Positions 57,108-64,000 of a DNA stretch of 64,000 nt are shown here, one piece after another. Position 1 is the stretch's first letter, and each line of letters starts with the position of its first letter. Made by a program: the position numbers and the translations under genes. Source of the DNA: Rhodococcoides fascians A25f. GTDB lineage: Bacteria; Actinomycetota; Actinomycetes; Mycobacteriales; Mycobacteriaceae. The notes below the pieces were generated by a model. That model ran no database searches and was not told where the DNA came from. It saw only the letters and a list, made by a program, of their open reading frames with translations. The stretch lies in NCBI RefSeq assembly GCF_000760935.2, contig NZ_CP049744.1:310001-374000 (forward strand), given 5' to 3'.

Positions 57108-58153
57108 ATGCGAACAGCTACCGGATACCGAGCTGTCGACGAGACTGCGCCACTCGAGCGGTGGACATTCGCCCGGCGGGATCTTCGCGTCGACGACGTT
57201 GCCGTTCGGGTGACGTACTGCGGGGTGTGCCACACCGATCTGCACTCGACGCGGAATCCCGGTGACTTCCCGGTGGTGCCCGGGCACGAGTTCGTCGGGG
57301 AGGTGACCGAGATCGGTTCCGGCGTTACGGACTTTGCCGTCGGCGATGCGGTGGCCGTCGGAAACATCGTCGACTCGTGTGGTCGGTGCGATATGTGCAC
57401 GGTGGGTCAGGAAAATTTCTGTCGAGAGTTCCCGACACTGACCTACGGTGGGCGTGACCGACACGACGAACTACCACTCGCGGTGCGTATTCCAACGAGT
57501 ACGTGGTTCGCGATCGGTTCGTCTACCACCGCCCGGACAACCTCGACCCAGCGGCAGTGGCACCCCTGATGTGTGCCGGCATCACCGTGTGGGAGCCGTT
57601 GCGTCGCTGGAACGTCGGGCCTGGTGTGAGGTTGGGGGTAGCCGGAATCGGTGGGCTCGGCCATCTGGCGGTGAAGCTGGGCCGCGCACTCGGGGCGGAG
57701 GTCACTGTATTCACCACCAGCGCAAGCAAAGCCGCCGATGCGAAGGAGCTGGGTGCCCATCACGTGGTCGTCTCGACCGACGATGCCGCGATGAACGCAC
57801 TGGCAGGTGGTCTCGATCTGATCATCGACTGCGTGCCCGTCGAGCACGATCTTGCGCCGTACCTACGCTGCCTCGCGCTCGACGGAACACTGTGCACCGT
57901 CGGCTATCTCGGCTCTACGACGGTCGATTTCCTGGATTTACTGATCGGCCGAAAGAGTCTGGCGTCGGCGGGCAGTGGTGGACGCCGATACACCCAAGAT
58001 CTACTCGACTTCTGCGGCGAACACGGCATCGTCGCCGACGTGGAGACGATGCCGTCCGCTCAGGTGAACAACGCTTTCGACCGGCTGGCCGCCAACGACG
58101 TTCGGTACAGATTCGTACTCGATATGTCGGATCTGAGTGCTCGGCCTATGTGA
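57108..58153 (+). pseudogene. Zinc alcohol dehydrogenase (CAD type), broken by one missing base
   Basis: Two frames make one medium-chain dehydrogenase. Frame 1 (57108-57569) has YCGVCHTDLHS and PGHEFVGEV (catalytic zinc) and CGRCDMCTVGQENFC (structural zinc). The rest (GAYSNEYVVRDRFVYH, LMCAGITVWEPL, GIGGLGHLAVKLG) is in another frame up to 58153. Between TYGGRDRHD and TTTRGAYSNEY the DNA reads GACGAACT; one added G after position 57468 joins the frames (…D G T T T R…) as in relatives. The error is either a true disruption or a sequencing miss in a G pair. With it repaired the protein is about 348 residues and would reduce aldehydes with NADPH. Confidence 0.85.
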
Positions 58154-58189
58154 GCGGAATTTCGACCCCTGCTACGAAGTTTCGCTCAC
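58150..58189. terminator. Hairpin between alcohol dehydrogenase and msrA
   Basis: GTGAGCGGAATTTCG (58150-58164) pairs with CGAAGTTTCGCTCAC (58175-58189) at 13 of 15 positions. It overlaps the stop of the dehydrogenase and lies between convergent genes. Confidence 0.72.
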
Positions 58190-58211
58190 CTGCGGCGCAG
58201 CCGCTCTGCCG

Positions 58212-58724
58212 TCAGGCGGTTGCCCGACGCGGCAGCTTCCAGTCCGGACGTACCCAGTGGCAGGTGTATCCCTCGGGGTACTTCTGCAGGTAGTCCTGGT
58301 GCTCGGGCTCGGCCTCCCAGAAGTCTCCTGCCGGGGTCACCTCGGTGACGACCTTGCCCGGCCACAGTCCCGACGCGTCGACGTCGGCGATCGTGTCCTC
58401 GGCGACGCGCTTCTGCTCGTCGTTCAGGTAGAAGATCGCCGACCGGTAGCTGGCACCGATGTCGTTGCCCTGACGGTTCTTGGTGGACGGATCGTGGATC
58501 TGGAAGAAGAACTCCAGTAGATCGCGGTAGGACGTCTGGGTGGGGTCGTAGACGACCTCGAGGCCCTCGGCGTGATTGCCGTGGTTGCGGTACGTGGCGT
58601 TGGGAACCTCGCCGCCGGTGTATCCGACGCGGGTGGAGACCACTCCCGGAAGCTTGCGGACGAGCTCCTCGGCTCCCCAGAAGCACCCTCCGGCGAGGAT
58701 GGCGGTTTCGGTGGCTGCAGACAT
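58212..58724 (-). CDS. msrA: Peptide methionine sulfoxide reductase MsrA
   Basis: This 170-residue enzyme repairs the S-form of methionine sulfoxide. The active-site motif is GGCFWG (Cys14), followed by [20 protein letters not shown], the standard substrate stretch. A second cysteine near the C-terminus ([10 protein letters not shown]) can resolve the disulfide. The family length is normal. It is a single gene facing the dehydrogenase. Confidence 0.97.
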   Translation of the reverse strand: MSAATETAILAGGCFWGAEELVRKLPGVVSTRVGYTGGEVPNATYRNHGNHAEGLEVVYDPTQTSYRDLLEFFFQIHDPSTKNRQGNDIGASYRSAIFYLNDEQKRVAEDTIADVDASGLWPGKVVTEVTPAGDFWEAEPEHQDYLQKYPEGYTCHWVRPDWKLPRRATA

Positions 58725-58779
58725 CGTTACTCCTTATGCTCTATCGGTCGATACATGGGGTCCAACGAACGAGCGGCCG

Positions 58780-59811
<1,032 letters not shown>

Positions 59812-59886
59812 CTACCGTTCCTTCCACATCGAAGACGTGCATGTCGAAAACAGGGCACTTCGGCACTAGGGCAGAATGACGTCACG

Positions 59887-60723
59887 ATGACCAACGCGCC
59901 GAACACCACCCGCCTCGCCCCCCGACTCGTTGCCAGCGATGTCGACGGCACCTTGCTCGACCAGCATGAACGCGTCACCGAACGCACCAAGCGTGCCGTC
60001 TCGGCCGTAGTGGCCGACGGAGTGCCGTTCGTGCTGTCCACCGGCAGGCCGCCGCGATGGATTCAACCCGTCGTCGACCAGTTGGGATACGCACCGATGT
60101 CGGTGTGCGCCAACGGTGCGGTGATCTACGACGCGGCCACCGATCGGGTGCTCAGCGCCGAGACGTTGTCGGTCGAGACGCTGCAGTGGTTGGCCGACGT
60201 CGCCTACCGCGCGTTGCCCGGCTGCGGTCTGGCCGCCGAGCGAGTGGGGCAGACCGCACACGACTCGGCCACACCGCAGTTCGTCAGTTCGCCCGGCTAC
60301 GAGCATGCGTGGCTCAACCCCGACAACGTGGAGATGACCGAGGACGACGTCGTCGACGTCCCCGCGGTGAAGCTGCTGATCCGGCTCTCGGGATCCACCA
60401 GCGGCCATATGGCCGACATTCTCGCGCCGCTGATCTCCGGTCGCGCCGACCTGACGTTCTCCACCGACAACGGACTCATCGAGCTGTCGGCCCCGGGGAT
60501 CACCAAGGCGTCGGGACTGGCCAAGGTGGCCGAGACGCTGTCGGTCGACGTATCGGACATCGTCGCCTTCGGTGACATGCCGAACGATGTGCCGATGCTG
60601 TCGATGGTCGGACTCGGCGTTGCGATGGGTAACGCACACCCCGCTGCCGTCGCGGCGGCGAACGAACAGACCGTCACCAACGCAGAAGACGGAGTGGCGC
60701 AGGTTCTCGAACGCTGGTGGTGA
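59887..60723 (+). CDS. HAD-superfamily phosphatase, Cof type
   Basis: This 278-residue cytosolic enzyme has the HAD nucleophile motif SDVDGTLLD (Asp18, Asp20), the second motif STGRPP, and the third FGDMPNDVPML that holds the acidic pair. The long cap inserted in the middle marks the Cof/IIB type acting on sugar phosphates or similar. In M. tuberculosis Rv3813c is the counterpart in the same neighbourhood. The ATG at 59887 follows TGACGTCA at 59877, a small palindrome. Confidence 0.93.
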   Translation: MTNAPNTTRLAPRLVASDVDGTLLDQHERVTERTKRAVSAVVADGVPFVLSTGRPPRWIQPVVDQLGYAPMSVCANGAVIYDAATDRVLSAETLSVETLQWLADVAYRALPGCGLAAERVGQTAHDSATPQFVSSPGYEHAWLNPDNVEMTEDDVVDVPAVKLLIRLSGSTSGHMADILAPLISGRADLTFSTDNGLIELSAPGITKASGLAKVAETLSVDVSDIVAFGDMPNDVPMLSMVGLGVAMGNAHPAAVAAANEQTVTNAEDGVAQVLERWW

Positions 60724-60738
60724 CGCGTCGCCGCCGGA

Positions 60739-61635
60739 TCAGGGGCGGATGACGCGTCGACCCGGCCACATCCGGCCGCGGACGTCGTCGAACACGATGC
60801 GCACCGCATGTCCGTCCCGTTGGGCGTGAATGTGCAGGTGCGGCTCGGTCGAGTTGCCCGAATTCCCGACGACTCCCAGCAGTTGGCCGGCCTGCACGCG
60901 CTGCCCCGCGGTGACAGCGACGCTTCCCTTCTTCAGGTGCGCGATCAGAATCTCCTCCGACCCGGCTCCCAGCACCACGTGATTTCCCGCCGGTTTCGCC
61001 GGGTTGAGCTCGCCGTCGTTCAGGCCGTCGCCGCACCTGAGCACCTCGGCGTCGACGGGGGAGTGCACGGGTGAACCGAAGGCGTAGTAGTCCTCGTCGC
61101 ATCCGGCGAGAACCCCGCGATGCGAGGAACCACGAACATCGACCGCGACGAGATCCAGTGCCGCGCGCTGGAGTGGTGCCTCCCAGTGATGATTGAACAG
61201 TCTGCCCTCGCCTGCGGCCACCTCCCACCGCCCACCGGCGACCGGGAAGTGCAACCGGAGAGTCGTCGAATCACGCACGGCACGTTGGCGACTCGCAACC
61301 GTAGCCGCGACGGCACAGACTGTGAGCACCGCTTCGAACGAGAAGGAGTCGGTGTCGAAACCGGCGGTCCAGTCGTCGATTCGCACGGCCGATACCGCGC
61401 ACACCAGCAGCAGCATCGCGCTGATCGGAACGTACGGAATACCGAACGTCGTCGACGACGGTACCGAGAAGAAGTATGCGAACAGGAACGTCGCGAACAT
61501 CAGCAGTAGAGATCCGGCCCACTGGCCGCCGTTCTCGGCCGTCCAGCAACCGACGACAGCTACGGCGACGAGCGCGAGCCAGACCAGCTGGGGGATGGAG
61601 GACAACAACATAAAGCGCGTCCGCGTAGACATCAC
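60739..61635 (-). CDS. M23-family peptidase homologue, membrane-anchored
   Basis: This 298-residue protein has about four N-terminal helices and a C-terminal lysostaphin-like domain with GNHVVLGAGSEEILIAHLKK, GQRVQAGQLLGVVGNSGNST and the ligand-bearing EPHLHIHAQ. The first zinc His that normally sits in HxxxD is not in its usual place (RAALDLVAVD); a nearby NHH may replace it. It should act on peptidoglycan cross-bridges or as a binding partner for amidases. The amidase gene lies directly upstream, after a strong terminator. Confidence 0.8.
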   Translation of the reverse strand: MMSTRTRFMLLSSIPQLVWLALVAVAVVGCWTAENGGQWAGSLLLMFATFLFAYFFSVPSSTTFGIPYVPISAMLLLVCAVSAVRIDDWTAGFDTDSFSFEAVLTVCAVAATVASRQRAVRDSTTLRLHFPVAGGRWEVAAGEGRLFNHHWEAPLQRAALDLVAVDVRGSSHRGVLAGCDEDYYAFGSPVHSPVDAEVLRCGDGLNDGELNPAKPAGNHVVLGAGSEEILIAHLKKGSVAVTAGQRVQAGQLLGVVGNSGNSTEPHLHIHAQRDGHAVRIVFDDVRGRMWPGRRVIRP

Positions 61636-61656
61636 TTCACGCTACCCACCCCAACA

Positions 61657-61694
61657 CGAAAGGGCCGAGTCACCAGAGTGACTCGGCCCTTTCG
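61657..61694 (-). terminator. Terminator of the amidase gene, 17-bp perfect stem
   Basis: CGAAAGGGCCGAGTCAC (61657-61673) and its exact complement (61678-61694) form a stem with the 4-nt loop CAGA. It lies just behind the amidase stop at 61703, on the transcribed minus strand, ahead of the M23 gene. Confidence 0.92.
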
Positions 61695-61702
61695 CGGGAA
61701 TG

Positions 61703-63970
61703 TCAGCCCGCGGGTGCAGGCTCCGGTGCGGGTGCCGGTTCCACCGGTGCCGCAGCGGGGTTCTGCATTTCCGCATTGTAGGTGTCGTTGTACGTCTTGA
61801 TCACCGTGGTGACGATTCCGGTGAGCTCGTTGAAGATCAACGAACCGTTCTCGAAGTCCGTCCGGAAGCCCTCCGGCACCTTGAACTCGTCGGTGACCGG
61901 CAGACCGAGGACGCCGTCGACGCCACCCTGCTGCAGGTACTGCTGGAAGATCTTGCCGATCACGGCCACAGCCTGACCGGCCATGTTGGTGATGATCTCG
62001 CCGTTCTGGAACTGCGCCTTCTCACGGCCGCCGCTCACCTGCACCAGGCCGCTCACCGGTACGCCCAGTGAGCCGGTCTCGCCGCCCGAGGCCAACCACT
62101 TCTGCGCAACAGGACTGGTCGACGCCAGACGCTGCAGCTCGGCGACCAGCGCCGGGATGTTCTCGCCCAGAGTGGAACTGGCATCGGTGCCCGGGCGTGA
62201 CGGAGCCGGGTCGGTCACCGCGGTGTCGGGAGCGGTGTCGGTCGTATCGGGTGACGCCGGTGTGGCATCCCCGCCGCCGAGGTTGGCAGCTGCGATGTCG
62301 CGGATCTCGCCGAGCCGGGCGTACCCGGCGTCACCGGGGCATTCGGTGTTGCCGACGTCGCGGTGCCCGAAGATCACCGGCAGGTCGACGGTCTTGCCCT
62401 TGCCGATGAACGTGAAATCCGTTCCCTCGGAGGTCATCGTCGTGGTTCCCTTCGGATCCAGACCGGCCTTGCCGAGTCTCCAGCCGAGGAACTTGCCGAC
62501 CGAGTCGACGGTCTCCTGCGAGGGATCCTCGGTGGAGTAGTCGCCCATCATGGCGACACCCACGGTGTTCTCGTTGAACCCGCCCGCATGGGCACCCTGA
62601 ACCGGCTTGTCCAGGCCACCGGCGCGGCCTTCGAAGATCTGACCGTACTTGTCGACGAGAGCGTTGTAGCCGATGTCGCACCAGCCGAGCGTCTGCGCGT
62701 GGTACGCGTAGATGGCCCGGACGATTTCGGCCGATTCGGACTTGGAGTAGTCGTTGCTGCCCGCGGTGTGGTGCACGGTGGCACCGCCGATGAAGTCGTC
62801 GATCGTCGGTGTGGCGCAACGGATCGACTCGTCGGCACCCCACTGGGCGCGGGTGATGACCTTGGGGCCCGCGTCGCCCGCCACCGGAGTGGCGAGGTCG
62901 CTGAGTGCGGAGTCGGCCGGGGACGTGCCGGGGGTGATGAGTACGGCACTGATGTCGTTCACTGCCGAGGCCAACTGCTCGGCCGAGCTCTCCGGTGCAG
63001 CTTCGGGCTGAGCAGGCTCGATCGGGGCCGCGGGGTCCACGGGGGCCGGATCCTGCTGGCGCAGTGGCTTGCTCGACGACGCCGGGGTGTAGCCGAGGGG
63101 CTGTTCCGCGGCGGCGGGAGCGGGAGCCTCGGCGGCAGGAGCATCTGCAGCAGGAGCTTCGGCAGGCGCGTCAGCAGCGGGCAGCTCGACGACCGGAACC
63201 TCGGGAACAGGTGCACTCGCGAAGCTTTCGGGAGCGGCACTGCTCGTCAGAGGCGTCAGCAGCACCTGCACGGCCTTGGTCAGTCCGACGAAGATCGGTT
63301 CGGTACCTTGCTTTCCCGCAGCGGGAACGGAGTCGTCGGCAGTGCTGTCGACCGGTGCGGTCTGCAGCCACGGTCCCCAGGATCCGTCCTCGAGCTGCCG
63401 GCGAACCTGTGCAGACGCACCGTTCAGCTGCTCGGAGGTCAACGCCACCATGCTGAACGGGGTGTCCTGCGATATTTCCTTGACTGCCGCACCGAGCGGC
63501 GGCCCGGTGGGGTCGGCAGCTTCGGGGTTGACCGGTGCCGATGCGTCCACCCGGGGAATCGGTGCCTGCGCGGTCGCGTTCCCCGGCGCCGGCGTGGTCA
63601 GGCCCGGAATGTCGGGGATCTGGATCGGCGGGATCACGATGGAATCCGGCAGCGGCAGATACTTCAGATCGGAGAGCCGTAGATCGGGCAGCGGCAGGCC
63701 GGTGAGCTCCTGCAGCGGAATCACGATGTCCGGTGCTGCGCTGAGTGCGGTCTCGACGATCGTGGTCGGCACGGTGACCGGGGTTGTCTCGTTGGCCGGT
63801 CGAACTCCGGTTGTCGTGCTGTCGGTGAGGCCGGCGACCGCAAAGGGGGTCGCGACGGCGAGTAGTGCGACAGCACCGAGAACGATCGACGGCTTCGTTC
63901 GACGGTTCGGCAAGGCGGTACTCCCTGGTTGTTGGTAGGTACGCGTCGTAGGATCTCGATTGCTGAACAT
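61703..63970 (-). CDS. Secreted peptidoglycan amidase with PGRP domain and LGFP repeats
   Basis: This 755-residue protein has an N-terminal helix (SIVLGAVALLAVATPFAVAG), a ~170-residue linker region, an Ala/Pro-rich spacer, then a PGRP-type amidase domain (about residues 345-520: VITRAQWGADESIR, GGATVHHTAGSNDYSK, NENTVGVAMMGDYS, VIFGHRDVGNTECPGDAGY). The zinc His residues of HHTAG and GHRDV and the Cys are in place. LGFP-repeat sequences follow (GSLGVPVSGL, GVLGLPVTDEF), which help bind the cell wall. It cuts the amide between muramic acid and L-Ala. The start at 63970 is ATG; a GTG lies one codon before. M. tuberculosis Rv3811 is its likely counterpart. Confidence 0.88.
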   Translation of the reverse strand: MFSNRDPTTRTYQQPGSTALPNRRTKPSIVLGAVALLAVATPFAVAGLTDSTTTGVRPANETTPVTVPTTIVETALSAAPDIVIPLQELTGLPLPDLRLSDLKYLPLPDSIVIPPIQIPDIPGLTTPAPGNATAQAPIPRVDASAPVNPEAADPTGPPLGAAVKEISQDTPFSMVALTSEQLNGASAQVRRQLEDGSWGPWLQTAPVDSTADDSVPAAGKQGTEPIFVGLTKAVQVLLTPLTSSAAPESFASAPVPEVPVVELPAADAPAEAPAADAPAAEAPAPAAAEQPLGYTPASSSKPLRQQDPAPVDPAAPIEPAQPEAAPESSAEQLASAVNDISAVLITPGTSPADSALSDLATPVAGDAGPKVITRAQWGADESIRCATPTIDDFIGGATVHHTAGSNDYSKSESAEIVRAIYAYHAQTLGWCDIGYNALVDKYGQIFEGRAGGLDKPVQGAHAGGFNENTVGVAMMGDYSTEDPSQETVDSVGKFLGWRLGKAGLDPKGTTTMTSEGTDFTFIGKGKTVDLPVIFGHRDVGNTECPGDAGYARLGEIRDIAAANLGGGDATPASPDTTDTAPDTAVTDPAPSRPGTDASSTLGENIPALVAELQRLASTSPVAQKWLASGGETGSLGVPVSGLVQVSGGREKAQFQNGEIITNMAGQAVAVIGKIFQQYLQQGGVDGVLGLPVTDEFKVPEGFRTDFENGSLIFNELTGIVTTVIKTYNDTYNAEMQNPAAAPVEPAPAPEPAPAG

Positions 63971-64000
63971 CACGTATCACATCAGCAACATGAGTCCCAT

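Noticed and set aside
57448..58293. 281-codon frame over the alcohol dehydrogenase
   Set aside because: It is the third frame of the broken dehydrogenase; its sequence is Arg/Pro-rich and unlike any family.
59876..59886. Start codon at 59876 for the HAD gene
   Set aside because: That ATG runs into a stop after four codons (ATG ACG TCA CGA TGA).

Overview
The window is a chromosomal segment of a high-GC actinobacterium of the Mycobacteriales, most likely Rhodococcus or a close relative. The evidence is frequent GTG starts with probable leaderless starts, a perfect mycobacterial-type LexA box, a PE/PPE/EspG gene set, a septum-formation lipoprotein-like gene and a gene order that I recall from Mycobacterium tuberculosis (sodA, DUF4328, glpQ1, ferritin, LytR-type, DUF2470, pheA, phosphoglycerate mutase, metallopeptidase, septum protein, serS, acyltransferase, HAD hydrolase, peptidoglycan amidase; roughly Rv3846 back to Rv3811). 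That order is known background and was not checked by a search. I see no rRNA, tRNA, CRISPR array, phage or insertion sequence.

Layout. 1-8.3 kb: a MarR-controlled 14-TM drug exporter (cut by the window edge), an iron-type ABC importer, a small VOC protein behind an 18-bp palindrome, and a TDT-family anion channel with its LysR regulator. 8.3-10.4 kb: a probable type II restriction-modification pair, GIY-YIG nuclease plus C5 methyltransferase. 10.4-13.8 kb: a copper-handling run (CopD, CopC, YcnI/DUF1775, membrane protein). 13.9-19.5 kb: a RecB-like nuclease, an HSD10-type SDR and a sugar-type ABC importer lacking its ATPase. 19.6-22.7 kb: two coupled kinase-like genes without a response regulator, and a manganese exporter with a yybP-ykoY riboswitch.

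22.8-39.2 kb: metal and oxidative-stress genes and housekeeping genes: siderophore-binding lipoprotein plus sucrase/ferredoxin-like protein, sodA, acyltransferase, F420-type oxidoreductase, a rhodanese-DUF4328-GlpQ-DUF5926 run behind a cluster of DnaA-box-like sites, two tandem ferritins, an LCP ligase with a very long proline-rich arm, an iron-box-controlled DUF2470 protein, pheA and a phosphatase. 39.2-43.6 kb looks inserted relative to the mycobacterial order: a phosphatase-PE-PPE-EspG operon and a cobalamin-riboswitch-controlled cbtBA pair.

43.7-51.2 kb: metallopeptidase, septum protein, ankyrin protein, serS, a lipoprotein, plsC, a GNAT enzyme and an OmpR-type two-component system facing a secreted Pro/Gly-rich protein. 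52-58.2 kb: a LexA-controlled DUF222-HNH gene, a DinB protein, a CPBP protease, a TetR-YhgE export operon with twin operators, and a divergent zinc alcohol dehydrogenase broken by one missing base. 58.2-64 kb: msrA, an MDR-type reductase, HAD phosphatase, M23 peptidase and a large PGRP/LGFP peptidoglycan amidase.

Most operons are tightly packed with ATGA, GTGA or TTGA stop/start overlaps. Convergent genes are usually separated by strong perfect hairpins. The common theme is metal handling (Fe, Cu, Mn, Co) mixed with cell-envelope functions.
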